From positions 7,351,001 through 7,415,000 of the forward strand of contig CM074758.1 of assembly GCA_037355855.1 (NCBI GenBank): a stretch of 64,000 nucleotides of DNA. Reading direction: 5' to 3'. The DNA comes from Pseudo-nitzschia pungens. Its lineage: Eukaryota > Bacillariophyta > Bacillariophyceae > Bacillariales > Bacillariaceae. Position numbers and translations under genes: made by a program. How positions within the stretch are numbered: position 1 is the first letter of the stretch; every line of letters begins with the position of its first letter. Positions 32,358 to 45,129 of this stretch are shown in pieces. The notes under the pieces are model-generated. The model was not told the DNA's origin. It ran no database searches and saw nothing but the letters and a program-made list of their open reading frames with translations.

Positions 32358-35144
32358 TAATAATAATAATAATATACGTATTTAAATAACTTTAATCACC
32401 AAAGGTGAAACTAAATTACTCAGTCTGTAACCAGACTTTAACGTCGCCTCCATCATAGAGTCAGGACCCCAAGTGGCAGAACGACAAATTTTCAAACAAA
32501 CCTTGAACATCAAGCAGGGAAAAAGACAAACAAGACCCACAAAATAGGGACTTGAGAGAAAGTGAGATGGGAATGGAGATATTGGGATAAGATCCAGTAT
32601 CAAAAGGGGTGGGGCAGGATAAGACGCAGGATCAGAAGACAAAACCAAGGTACAAAGTGTAATCAACCCTGAGGTCCAGTAAGCCAGGCTCTGAGAAGAG
32701 CAGCCTCTTGTTGGTATGGCTGCACTGGTGGGACAGGCGCTGCATACTGCTTCCTTGCAAGGTGGATGGTTGCAAGCCACTGCCGCTTGGCAGTCAGGGT
32801 GTAACCTTGTAGGACGTGGAAAGGGGTTTGTAACAGGGAGTGTGACTGGGGAAGTGCACCAGCTGCACCAATGGCCAATTCAGAGGTGATGGAAGCATCA
32901 AGAGATTGGTGTTGTTCAGCATCAAGGGTACCCCCAGGACCATGGAGTCGTTCATTCCTATAGGTCCAAAGATCCCAGGAGGTAAGAAAGAACTGATGGA
33001 TGATTGCTGTAGCCCAACGTCTGGGAGAGCGCTTGCTTCCAATGTGGGAGTAGTAGTCAGCCTGGATTTGGTACCAGCGAGGAGACCACCTACCAAGAAG
33101 CCAGTTGTGCCAACCAATAGTCCTCTGTGCCCTGACAGCAGAAGCAATTGCAAGGGAGTAAGATGAGGGATAAATGGTCTGGCCCTTTCGAACTCTGGTG
33201 AGGAGATCCACAATGGCAACAACCAATGATGGATCAGTTTGTTCAACTTCAAGCCTCTTCTGCAGGGGTCCCGTGAAGGCAGACACACTGTGCCTGACAG
33301 CCCCAGGATCCTTGCAGGAGAGCACATGAGACACCTTCTCGTTGTCTGCATCACACAATGGGCACCTGGAGTGGTCCTGATACTGGTAGTGAAGTAGCTC
33401 GTTGCCAACACCAATGCATCCAGAAGCAAACTTGACAAACCACCTTTGCATGCCAGGAGGTAAACGCTTGAAGGCAGACAGATGGGCACACCAATGGATG
33501 GAACTCAAAACAGGTTGTGGAATGGGAATGTCATGGTGGGTCTGCCAATATTGAAGAAGAGGAGGACCCGGAATGGCAACATGCAAAGCATTCTGATCAA
33601 ACCTTGAACACTTGCATCCATTGAGAGAAAAAGCCCAGGGCTCAAACACAAGTCTGGGATAGTGATGGGCAGAGGCTTTATGGGCAGAGAGAAATGCCTT
33701 GGCCATGCTGTCAACCTGATGATTACGAAGGGCCCACCAATCAAGAAAGAGTCCAGCTTGATGGCCCTGAACCCACTGAAAGTGCACAGAGATTGGCAGG
33801 GCAGAAATCATGTTTCTGATGACATAAACATAATCAAAAGACTTCTGGGAAATAACCAATGGCCATGATCCCTGAGCCTGTTTGAGAGCTGTGTCACCAT
33901 CCAGAGCAATGGTGATAGAGCCAGAAGCAATATCAAAGATACTCACCAGAGCAGTGCAACAGGTGAGAACCCCAATGATGCCTGCCAGCTCACTCCTATA
34001 GGATGATTGGTCCTCAGGGGATCCACTGACAAAATTATAGCCAGTGAGGAACAATGAAGCAGACTTGGTGGAGGTATTGGGTGACAAAATGAAAGCAGAA
34101 GTTCCTCTGAGAAGGTCCGGATCAAATGAACCATCACAGACAGCACTGGCAGTACCACTCTCAATGGCATCAACAAGGTGCTGACAACCAACCTGTGGTA
34201 GGGAATAGTTGTGGAGAAGGACTCTTGAAGACTCACAGAGTGCATCAAAGGCATCTGCAGGGGATTCTGGAAGAGAATCAAATGGATTGTACTCCAGAGG
34301 ATCCATATCAGGAGGTGCAGAAGCAAAGGCTGAGGGCCCAACCACACGTACAACTTGTCCACAAATAACAGGGCAGACAAGCACAACAGCACATGCTGGT
34401 TTGTCAGAAATGATTTCAGAAGTGACCCTGTATCTGCCCCTGCCCTGGGAGGTGCTCACAATCCAGCCAGTAGAAGTTTTGGAGAATATTCTGTTGGTGG
34501 ATAAAGACAAAAACCAAGGCCAAAGAGAACCTATCTGGGGAGAGAGCCAATGCCCAAGGTGAAAAGAAGGAGCCAATGCCCTGGCTGCAGGGGGAGGGCA
34601 AGAAGGAAGAAAACAGGTCTGAAGAGCCTTGATCCATAAGCGCTGTGCTGCTGGAGGCCATGGTGGGGGAGGACATCTGGGCCAGTCAAGGTGATCCCTC
34701 AAGTGGTTGGAGGATGTCAGCTGGAAAGCCATGGTGGTAAGCCTTTTCCCATCTGGAGTACAAATATCAGCAAGGGAAATAGCCTTGAGGGACATGCGCA
34801 TGTGATTCAAGAGGGACAAGTCAGCACCTCTGAAGCCAGAGTTGACAAAGGCTTGCATGAGATAACAGTCATTGGAACGTAGCAGAGGAAGATCTGGGAA
34901 GTCTTCAAACAAGCTCACAGGGTGAACAGAGAAAAACTTCCACACATGTTTGTACCAGCAAGGAGTGACGTATGAAGCAAAAGGATGATAGGGTGTGACA
35001 CCAAGATGGAGAGGAAGTCCAAGTTCAAGCCGGAGAGACTCAGCAGTTAGCCTGAGAATCCGACCAGTTTGCGAGGACCTGACAGATTCCTGAAAGAGAG
35101 TGGCAATATGGCTAAACTCTTGGAGGAGGTATGGATAAATGAAT
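32358..35144 (-). mobile_element. LINE copy E, 5'-truncated
   Basis: Tail at about 32358-32373, 3'UTR to 32662, then ORF2 coding for the last 820 or so residues up to 35144. There the sequence stops in mid-codon and the ATT tail of copy F begins. Same orientation as F and G. Confidence 0.85.
32663..35142 (-). pseudogene. LINE ORF2 C-terminal part (copy E)
   Basis: Open without lesion from the truncation point to the normal stop (LTGPQG). It corresponds to about residues 1147-1970 of the intact protein: the end of the RT-connection region, RNase H (DGSF, SEL, LDGD, VDSMA) and the CPLC...H...C finger. The endonuclease and RT core are missing, so it is a 5'-truncated dead copy even though the frame is clean. 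The clean frame suggests a recent insertion. Confidence 0.85.
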
Positions 35145-37425
35145 AATAATAATAATAATAATAATATACGTATTTAAATAACTTTAATCACCAAAGGTGA
35201 AACTAAATTACTCAGTCTGTAACCAGACTTTAACGTCGCCTCCATCATAGAGTCAGGACCCCAAGTGGTAGAACGACAAATTTTTCAAACAAACCTTGAA
35301 CATCAGACAGGGAAAGGAACAAAACAAGTCCCACAAAATAGGGACTTGAGAGAAAATGAGATGGGAAGGGAGATAGTGGGATAAGAACCAGCATCAAAAG
35401 GTATGGGACAGTAGGAGAAGCAGGAACAGAAGACAAAACCAAGGTACAAAGTGTAATCAACCCTGAGGTCCAGTGAGCCAGGCTGTGAGGAGAGCTGCCT
35501 CGCGTTGATATGGCTGCACTGGTTGGACAGGTGCTGCATACTGCTTCCTGGCAAGGTGGATGGTTGCAAGCCACTGCCGCTTGGCAGTCAGGGTGTAACC
35601 TTGTAGGACTTGGAAAGGGGTTTGTAAAAGGGAGTGTGACTGGGGAAGTGCACCAGCTGCACCAATTGCCAATTCAGAGGAGATGGAAGCATCAAGAGAT
35701 TGGTGTTGTTCAGCATCAAGGGTACCCCCAGGACCATGGAGTCGTTCATTCCTATAGGTCCAAAGATCCCAGGAGGTAAGAAAGAACTGATGGATGATTG
35801 CTGTAGCCCAACGTCTGGGAGAGCGCTTGCTTCCAATGTGGGAGTAGTAGTCAGCCTGGATTTGATACCAGCGAGGAGACCACCTACCAAGAAGCCAGTT
35901 GTGCCAACCAATAGTCCTCTGTGCCCTGACAGCAGACGCAATTGCAAGTGAGTAGGATGATGGATAAATGGTCTGGCCCTTCCGAACTCTGGTGAGAAGA
36001 TCCACAATGGCAGCCACCAATGAGGGATCAGTTTGTTCAACTTCAAGCCGCTTCTGCAGGGGTCCCGTGAAGGCAGACACACTGTGCCTGACAGCCCCAG
36101 GATCCTTGCAGGAGAGCACATGAGAAACCTTCTCGTTGTCTGCATCACACAAGGGACACCTGGAGTGGTCCTGATACTGGTAGTGAAGTAGTTGGTTGCC
36201 AACACCAATACTGCCAGAAGCAAATTTGACAAACCACCTTTGCATGCCAGGAGGTAGACGCTTGAAGGCAGACAGATGGGCACACCAATGGATGGAACTC
36301 AAAACAGGTTGTGGAATGGGGCTATCATGGTGGGTCTGCCAATATTGAAGAAGAGGAGGACCAGAAATGGCAACGTGCAAAGCATTTTGATCAAACCTTG
36401 AACACTTGCATCCATTGAGAGAAAAAGCCCAGGGCTCAAACACAAGTCTGGGATAGTGATGGGCAGAAGCTCGATGGACAGAGAGAAAGGCCTTTGCCAT
36501 GCTGTCAACCTGATGATTGCGAAGGGCCCACCAATCAAGAAAGAGTCCAGCTTGATGGCCCTGAACCCACTGAAAGTGCACAGAGATTGGCAGGGCAGAA
36601 ATCATGTTTCTGATGACATAAACATAATCAAAAGACTTCTGGGAAATAACCAATGGCCATGATCCCTCAGCCTGTTTGAGAGCTGTGTCACCATCCAGAG
36701 CAATGGTGATAGAACCAGAAGCAATATCAAAAAGACGCACCAGAGCAGTGCAACAGGTGAGAACCCCAATGATGCCTGCCAGCTCACTCCTATAGGATGA
36801 TTGGTCCTCAGGGGATCCACTGACAAAATTACAGCCAGTGAGGAACAATGAAGCAGACTTGGTGGAGGTATTGGGTGACAAAATGAAAGCAGAAGTTCCT
36901 CTGAGAAGGTCCGGATCAAATGAACCATCACATACAGCACTAGCAGTACCACTCTCAATAGCATCAACAAGGTGCTGACAGCCAGTCTGTGGTAGGGAAT
37001 ATTTGTGGAGAAGTACTCTTGGAGACTCACAGAGTGCATCAAAGGCATCTACTGGGGAGTCTGGAAGAGAATCAAATGGATTGTACACCAGAGGATCCAT
37101 GTCAGGAGGTTCAGAAACAAAAGCAGAGGACCCAACAACGCGTACAACTTGTCCACAAATAACAGGGCAGACAAGCACATCAGCACAGGCTGGTTTGTCA
37201 GAAATGAGTTCAGAAGTGACCCTGTATCTGCCCCTGCCTTGGGAGGTGCTCACAATCCAGCCAGTAGAAGTTTTGAAGAATATTCTGTTGGTGGATGGAG
37301 ACAAAAACCAAGGCCAAAGAGAAGCTGTCTGGGGAGAGAGCCAATGCCCAAGGTGAAAAGAAGGAGCCAGTGCCCTGGCTGCAGGGGGTGGACAGGGGGG
37401 AAGAAAACAGGTCTGAAGAGCCTTA
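35145..37425 (-). mobile_element. LINE copy F, 5'-truncated
   Basis: Tail at about 35145-35168 (an ATT-type repeat of at least eight units), 3'UTR to 35456, ORF2 C-terminal part to 37425, where copy G's tail begins. No duplicated target sequence separates E from F or F from G. Confidence 0.85.
35457..37423 (-). pseudogene. LINE ORF2 C-terminal part (copy F)
   Basis: About 655 codons, matching residues about 1316-1970. It includes RNase H, with DGSF, SEL, LDGD and VDSMA all present, and the CPLC...H...C finger. It is open to the usual stop, and cut upstream by the junction with copy G's tail. C-terminus as in the family. Confidence 0.83.
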
Positions 37426-37725
37426 ATAATAATAATATACGTATTTAAATAACTTTAATCACCAAAGGTGAAACTAAATTACTCAGTCTGTAACCAGACT
37501 TTAACGTCGCCTCCATCAGAGAGTCAGGACCCCAAGTGGCAGAACGACAAATTTTCAAACAAACCTTGAACATCAAGCAGGGAAAAAGACAAACAAGTCC
37601 CACAAAATAGGGACTTGAGAGAAAGTGAGATGGGAATGAAGATATTGGGATAAGATCCAGTATCAAAAGGGATGGGACAGGATGAGAAGCAGGAACAGAA
37701 GACAAAACCAAGGTACAAAGTGTAA

Positions 37726-38064
37726 TCAACCCTGAGGTCCAGTAAGCCAGGCTCTGAGAAGAGCAGCCTCTTGTTGGTATGGCTGCACTGGTGGGACAGG
37801 CGCTGCATACTGCTTCCTTGCAAGGTGGATGGTTGCAAGCCACTGCCGCTTGGCAGTCAGGGTGTAACCTTGTAGGACATGGAAAGGGGTTTGTAACAGG
37901 GAGTGTGACTGGGGAAGTGCACCAGCTGCACCAATTGCCAATTCAGAGGTGATGGAAGCATCAAGAGATTGGTGTTGTTCAGCATCAAGGGTACCCCCAG
38001 GACCATGGAGTCGTTCATTCCTATAGGTCCAAAGATCCCAGGAGGTAAGAAAGAACTGATGGAT
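37726..38064 (-). pseudogene. LINE ORF2 fragment 3 of 3 (copy G, C-terminus)
   Basis: The final 112 codons of ORF2 plus stop. Continuity with 40184 onward is restored when N1 and one copy of the duplication TAAGAAAGAACTGATGGAT are ignored. Confidence 0.85.
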
Positions 38065-40182
38065 ACAATTTGCGCATCGCGCATTTTGTCCGACGTTCCG
38101 ATGTTCCAGTACTAAAAATACGTAGATTTCTACACAACTTTACCATGCGATATCTCGCTTCCTTTTACACCCCCAATCACAACCCCAGGACCTACACATA
38201 CTAACAGCGACCTCGCCTCTTTGATGCTGCTATTTGTTCGGTTGCTCGATGCACAATTTGCGCGAAGCGCATTTTGTCCGACGTTCCGATGTTCCAGTAC
38301 TAAAAATACGTAGATTTCTACACAACTTTACCATGCGATATCTCGCTCCCTTTTACACCCCCAATCACAACCCCAGGACCTACATGTATTAACCAAGACC
38401 TGCGCTCTTCGTTTCTGCTATCGGTTCAGTTGCTGTCTGCTTCTTTTGGTTGATTTGGTTGCCAATTCACCACTCGGCCGATCGATCGAGCAGCAGCAAC
38501 AGCACCAAAACAAAACCGACACATAATTTTCTACAGCAATTCCAGTACAGATTCTACCGTACAGCAAAACCGACAACACCCTACGACAGGTACATGTCTA
38601 TTGCTTCGATCTGTTTCCCAGCTCCATTCCAAGGCCCCTAAGTATATCTTATACTTACTGTTCTACACTGTTTCCAAGCTGCTTAAGTGATTCTCACTTA
38701 ATGTTCTACATTCTTCGAAGTTCCTTGCTGAGTCCTCTTAAGTCTTTTCAAGTCGAAGTTCACGAACAGCCCCTTCCACTGTAGGAATCTTTTTTTCTAA
38801 AAAGAAATTCTGTCATCTGTTTTCAAGTCCATTGCCCTGCTGGACCCTAAGTGTTTTTCACTTATGGTCCTACTGTTTCTTGACCCAAGCCCCAAAGCCG
38901 CTAAGTACAGCTCGCTTAGGGCTCGACTACCTACATATACCTCCCAGATGTACTGTATAAATGTCATCTGTTTCCAAGTCTACTGCCCTGATGGACCCTA
39001 AGTGTTTTCGCTTATGGTCCTACTGTTTCCTGACCCAAGCCCCAAAGCCACTAAGTACAGTTTGCTTAAGGCTCCACCACCTACATAACCCTCTCAGGTG
39101 TACAGTATAAATGTCATCTGTTTCCAAGTCTACTGCCCTGCTGGACCATAAGTGTTTTTGCTTATGGTCCTACTGTTTCCTTACCCAAGCCCCAAAGCCG
39201 CTAAGTACAGCTTGCTTAAGGCTCTCCTACCTACATATACCTCTCAGATGCATTCTTCAACTGTCATCTGTTTTCAAGACTACTGCCCTGCTGGACCATA
39301 AGTGTTCTCACTTAAGGTCCTACTATTTCCTGACCCAAGCCCCAAAGCCGCTAAGTACAGCTTGCTTAAGGCTCTCCTACCTACATAACCCTCTCAGATG
39401 CACACTTCAACTGTCATCTGTTTTCAAGTCTACTGCCCTGATAGTCCATAACTGTTTTCGATAATGGACCTACTGTTTTTATGACCCAAGCCCCACAGCT
39501 GCTAAGTACATGTTACTTAACGCTTCACCACCTACATATACCCCTCCAGTTCACAGTACAGCAGAGACCTGTTTTCAAGCCTACAGCCCTGATGGTCCAT
39601 AAGTGTTTTCACTTAAAGGCCCTGTTTCCAAGCTACTACAGGAGAGCAAGTTCAAGTTCGAACAGAAGGCCAGCTGTTACGAATTTGAATTTGGTAGTAG
39701 GCTCCACCGCCTCTACGTGTTTCGTGTTTCCTCTACGTGTTTCCTACTACGAAGTTTGAACAGAAGGACAGCTGTTACGAATTTGGTAGTAGGCTCCGTA
39801 CTATATGTACCATACAGTGGTAAGGAATGTGTTTGGGGCACTCGCATTACTGATGCTGCAATACAGCATGCAGCGACCAGGGACAGTTTTGCTTGTGTTT
39901 TCCTTTCACGTTCTTGTTACCCCGTCTCCTGTACGCTTTGCAACAGCTGTGTCTGTTGTGCTCTGGACTGGTTCAATTTTTTCCTGTTTCTTACCAAGGT
40001 TCGTTTGCAAAATAGCCGTCTTTACAACCTGGGGCCTATTCCCCATGGTTGAGGCGGCGCGTCGTTCTACAACTTGGGGCCTAACCTCTCTTCGATTGAG
40101 GCGACGATAAAGTCTGGTTACAGACTGAGTAGCTTTTAACCACCTTCGGTGGATTTTCCTACTTAAATAAGTATATTATTAT
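38065..40182 (+). mobile_element. Non-autonomous element N1
   Basis: 2.1 kb with no polymerase. Flanked by TAAGAAAGAACTGATGGAT at 38046-38064 and 40183-40201 (19 bp, the first base shared with the tail). The 5' end is ACAATTTGCGCATCGCGCATTTTGT, followed by a segment close to the LINE 5' end (GTCCGACGTTCCGATGTTCCAG). Positions 38812-39560 are the 150-bp hairpin array. The 3' end has GTCTG/CAGAC and CCACC-TTC-GGTGG hairpins, then ACTTAAATAAGTATATTATT. Both ends are diverged relatives of the LINE's. Interpreted as a passenger of the LINE enzyme. Confidence 0.88.
38812..39560 (+). repeat. 150-bp hairpin tandem array (N1)
   Basis: Five units; GTCATCTGTTTTCAAG or GTCATCTGTTTCCAAG recurs at about 38812, 38963, 39113, 39263 and 39413, a 150-bp step. 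Each unit has a long hairpin of the GGACCATAAG/CTTATGGTCC type and a second, weaker one of the AGCC...TAAG/CTTA...GGCT type. Small open frames (for example 39111-39464) simply translate the array. Confidence 0.8.
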
Positions 40183-40183
40183 T

Positions 40184-43076
40184 AAGAAAGAACTGATGGA
40201 TGATAGCTGTAGCCCAACGTTTGGGAGAGCGCTTGCTTCCAATGTGGGAGTAGTAGTCAGCCTGGATTTGATACCAGCGAGGAGACCACCTACCCAGAAG
40301 CCAGTTGTGCCAGCCAATAGTCCTCTGTGCTCTGACAGCAGAAGCAATTGCAAGTGAGTAGGATGATGGATAAATCCTCTGGCCCTTCCGAACTCTGGTG
40401 AGAAGATCCACAATGGCAGCCACCAATGATGGATCAGTTTGTTCAACTTCAAGCCTCTTCTGCAGTGGTCCGTTGAAAGCTGACACACTGTGCTGTACTG
40501 CCCCAGTGTCCTTGCAGGAGAGCACATGAGAAACCTTCTCGTTGTCTGCATCACACAATGGGCACCTGGAGTGATCCTGATACTGGTAGTGAAGTAGTTG
40601 GTTGCCAACACCAATACTGCCAGAAGCAAATTTGACAAACCACCTTTGCATGCCAGGAGGTAAACGCTTGAAGGCATTCAGATGGGCACACCAATGGATG
40701 GAACTCAAAACAGGTTGTGGAATGGGAATGTCATGGTGGGTCTGCCAATATTGAAGAAGAGGAGGACCCGAAATGGCAACATGCAAAGCATTTTGATCAA
40801 ACCTTGAGCACTTGCTTCCATTGAGAGAAAAAGCCCAGGGCTCAAACACAAGTCTGGGATAGTGATGGGCAGAAGCTCGATGGACAGAGAGAAATGCCTT
40901 TGCCATGCTGTCAACCTGATGATTGCGAAGGGCCCACCAATCAAGAAAGAGTCCAGCTTGATGGCCCTGAACCCACTGAAAGTGCACAGAGATTGGCAGG
41001 GCAGAAATCATGTTTCTGATGACATAAACATAATCAAAAGACTTCTGGGAAATAACCAATGGCCATGATCCCTCAGCCTGTTTGAGAGCTGTGTCACCAT
41101 CCAGAGCAATAGTGATAGAGCCAGAAGCAATATCAAAAAGACTCACCAGAGCAGTGCAACAGGTGAGAACCCCAATGATACCTGCCAGCTCACTCCTATA
41201 GGATGATTGGTCCTCAGGGGATCCACTGACAAAATTATAGCCTGTGAGGAACAATGAAGCTGACTTGGTGGAGGTATTGGGTGACAAAATGAAAGCAGAA
41301 GTTCCTCTGAGAAGGTCTGGATCAAATGAACCATCACATACAGCACTGGCAGTACCACTCTCAATAGCATCAACAAGGTGCTGACAGCCAGTCTGTGGTA
41401 GGGAATATTTGTGGAGAAGTACTCTTGGAGACGCACAGAGTGCATCAAAGGCATCTACTGGGGAGTCGGGAAGGGAATCAAATGGATTGTACACCAGAGG
41501 ATCCATGTCAGGAGGCTCAGAAACAAAAGCAGAGGACCCAACAACGCGTACAACTTGTCCACAAATAACAGGGCAGACAAGCACATCAGCACAGGCTGGT
41601 TTGTCAGAAATGAGTTCAGAAGTGACCCTGTATCTGCCCCTGCCCTGGGAGGTGCTCACAATCCAGCCAGTAGAAGTTTTGAAGAATATTCTGTTGGTGG
41701 ATGGAGACATAAACCAAGGCCAAAGAGAAGCCGTCTGGGGAGAGAGCCAATGCCCAAGATGAAAAGAAGGAGCCAGTGCCCTGGCTGCAGGGGGTGGACA
41801 GGGGGGAAGAAAACAGGTCTGAAGAGCCTTAGTCCATAAGCGCTGTGCTGCTGGAGGCCAAGATGGAGGACATCTAGGCCAGTCAAGATGATCCCTCAAG
41901 TGATTGGAGGATGTCAGCTGGAAGGCCATGGGAGAGAGTCTGTTCCCATCTGGAGTACAAATGTCAGCAAGGGAAATAGCCTTGAGGGACATGCGCATGT
42001 GATTCAAGAGGGACAAGTCAGCACCTCTGAAGCCAGAGTTGACAAAGGCTTGCATGAGATAACAGTCATTGGAACGTAACAGTGGAAGATCTGGGAAGTC
42101 TTCATACAAGCTCACAGGGTGAACAGAGAAAAACTTCCACACATGTTTGTACCAGCAGGGAGTGACGTATGAAGCAAAAGGATGATAGGGTGTTACACCA
42201 AGATGGAGAGGAAATCCAAGTTCAAGCCGGAGAGACTCAGCAGTTAGCCTGAGAATCCTACCAGTTTGTGAGGACCTGACAGATTCCTGAAAGAGAGTGG
42301 CAATATGGCTAAACTCTTGGAGGAGGTATGGATGGATGAAACCAAAGCCTTGATAGAGGGAAGGACCATAGAATACATGTCTAGGAAATGTCCGGGACAT
42401 CCCTGCTTTGTTCAGCACAGGAACAAGAGCTGGGTGAATAATCTTAGTCCAGGTGGCCTCATCAAGTTGAGTGACAGGCATGGGGTATTCAACAGACTTC
42501 ATGAAAGAATACTTGAAGGTGTAGATGGATGCGCGCTTCTCACACTTGGAAGCCTTGAGTTGAGAGCCAAAAGACTGAGACTGGGACTGCATGTGAGCAA
42601 TCTGTGCTTCCTCATTGCCATCCATGGAGATAAAAACCCCAAGAGTCTTGTCAGCATGGTCAACTTCAAACCGATCCAGGGTAGCGCGATTGCCATTCTT
42701 GTCAGCAACAGAGAAGTCACCAGGCATGTCAGCAATTGAGCGATAGTCCCAACCAGATCCATTCCATTTGAAATCAATCAAATAACAGAAGGATTTGGCA
42801 GGTTCGATAGCACCACCAGTGGCAATAATCCCACCGGCCCATCGGTCAAGAGCTCCCTGAAAGTCAACAGCCAATTCCTCACCAGATGTGGAGGAATCAG
42901 AGCCAGCACAAAACAAATCTGTGTCATCCACAAAGGCAAAACCCACAAGAGAAACCAGTTGCAGTGACGATGAAGTAATAAGATGGACACCATGCCCAGC
43001 CTGTTGCATCATTCAGAAGACAATTGTTGACACCAAAGCCCAAAGAGTTGGACCAATACCATTGCCTTGGCCACAA
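40184..43076 (-). pseudogene. LINE ORF2 fragment 2 of 3 (copy G), with premature stop
   Basis: Carries RT motif C (FVDDTD), the connection region, RNase H (DGSF, SEL, LDGD, VDSMA) and the CPLC...H...C finger. At 43013-43015 an arginine codon CGA of the other copies is TGA (in sense), just upstream of MMQQAG, a nonsense mutation between motifs B and C. The frame continues on both sides. Bounded by N1 on the left and N2 on the right. Confidence 0.85.
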
Positions 43077-45110
43077 TAATAATAATAATATACTTATTTA
43101 AGTAGGAAAATCCACCGAAGGTGGTTAAAAGCTACTCAGTCTGTAACCAGACTTTATCGTCGCCTCAATCGAAGAGAGGTTAGGCCCCAAGTTGTAGAAC
43201 GACGCGCCGCCTCAACCATGGGGAATAGGCCCCAGGTTGTAAGGACGGCTATTTTGCAAACGAACCTTGGTAAGAAACAGGAAAAAAAAACGAACCAGTC
43301 CAGAGCACAACAGACACTGCTGTTGCAAAGCGTACAGGAAACGGGGTAACAAGAACGTGAAAGGGAAAGACACAAGCAAAACTGTCCCTCCAATGCTGGT
43401 GTGCAGCATCCGTAATGCTAGTGGTCAGCTGACACAAGCAAAACCCTGACTAGATACATGGTATCTGTAATGCTAGTGGTCAGCGTACAAAAGCAAAACT
43501 CCTCTCTGAATGCTGGATTGCAGCATCACCAGTAATGCGAGTAGTCATCCCCAAACACATCCCGAACCACATTCCTTACCACTGTATGGTACATAAAGTA
43601 CAGAGCCTACTACCAAATTCAGAACAGCTGTCCTCCTGTTCGAACTTAGTAGTAGCCGGAAACACGTAGAGGCGGTGGAGCCTACTACCAAATTCAAATT
43701 CGTAACAGCTGGCCTTCTGTTCGAACTTGAACTTGCTCTCCTGTAGTAGCTTGGAAACAGGGGCTCTAAGTGATAACACTTATGGACCATCAGGGCTGTA
43801 GGCTTGAAAACAGGTCTCTGCTGTACTGTGAACTGGAGGGGTATATGTAGGTGGTGAAGCGTTAAGTAACATGTACTTAGCAGCTGTGGGGCTTGGGTCA
43901 TAAAAACAGTAGGTCCATTATCGAAAACAGTTATGGACTATCAGGGCAGTAGACTTGAAAACAGATGACAGTTGAAGTGTGCATCTGAGAGGGTTATGTA
44001 GGTAGGAGAGCCTTAAGCAAGCTGTACTTAGCGGCTTTGGGGCTTGGGTCAGGAAATAGTAGGACCTTAAGTGAGAACACTTATGGTCCAGCAGGGCAGT
44101 AGACTTGAAAACAGATGACAGTTGAAGTGTGCATCTGAGAGGTATATGTAGGTAGGAGAGCCTTAAGCAAGCTGTACTTAGCGGCTTTGGGGCTTGGGTA
44201 AGGAAACAGTAGGACCATAAGCGAAAACACTTATGGTCCATCAGGGCAGTAGACTTGAAAACAGATGACAGTTGAAGAATGCATCTGAGAGGTATATGTA
44301 GGTAGGGGAGCCTTAAGCAAACTGTACTTAGTGGCTTTAGGGCTTGGGTCAGGAAACAGTAGGACCATAAGCGAAAACACTTAGGGTCCATCAGGGCAGT
44401 AGACTTGGAAACAGATGACATTTATACAGTACACCTGAGAGGGTTATGTAGGTGGTGGAGCCTTAAGCAAACTGTACTTAGCGGCTTTGGGGCTTGGGTC
44501 AAGAAACAGTAGGACCATAAGTGAAAACACTTAGGGTCCAGCAGGGCAATGGACTTGAAAACAGATGACAGAATTTCTTTTAATAAAAAAAGATTCCTAC
44601 AGTGGAAGGGGCTGTTCGTGAACTTCGACTTGAAAAGACTTAAGAGGACTCAGCAAGGAACTTCGAAGAATGTAGAACATTAAGTGAGAATCACTTAAGC
44701 AGCTTGGAAACAGTGTAGAACATTAAGTATAAGATATACTTAAGGGCCTTGGAATGGAGCTGGGAAACAGATCGAAGCAGAAATACAACGTTGTTGTCGG
44801 TTTTGCTGTACGGTAGAATCTGTACTGGAAGTGCTGTAGAAAATTATGTGTCGGTTTGCTGCTGCTGCTGCTGCTCGATCGGCCGCCGAGTGGTGAATTG
44901 GCAACCAAAGCAACCAAACGAAGCATCCAGCAACTGAACCGATAGCAGAAACGAAGAGCGCAGGTCTTGGTTAATACATGTAGGTCCTGGGGTTGTGATT
45001 GGGGGTGTATAAGGGAGCGAGATATCGCATGGTAAAGTTGTGTAGAAATCTACGTATTTTTAGTACTGGAACATCGGAACGTCGGACAAAATGCGCTTCG
45101 CGCAAATTGT
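43077..45110 (-). mobile_element. Non-autonomous element N2
   Basis: 2.03 kb, opposite in orientation to N1 and N3. Flanked by ACCATTGCCTTGGCCACAA at 43058-43076 and 45111-45129 (19 bp). In sense it begins ACAATTTGCGCGAAGCGC (right side) and ends with the ATT tail at 43077-43090. The middle carries the 150-bp hairpin array (about 43905-44575). Close to N3 throughout, more distant from N1. No ORF with a recognisable domain. Confidence 0.88.
43905..44575 (-). repeat. 150-bp hairpin tandem array (N2)
   Basis: Same array as in N1, about 4.5 units, readable as repeated AGACTTGAAAACAGATGACA on the plus strand (about 43948, 44100, 44250, 44401, 44551). Hairpins of the GGACCATAAG type with short T/A-rich loops lie between. 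Confidence 0.78.
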
Positions 45111-45129
45111 ACCATTGCCTTGGCCACAA

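Noticed and set aside
39111..39464. Repetitive 117-codon frame in N1 (and matching ones in N2 and N3)
   Set aside because: It translates the 150-bp hairpin array; 150 is a multiple of 3, so one frame stays open by period alone.
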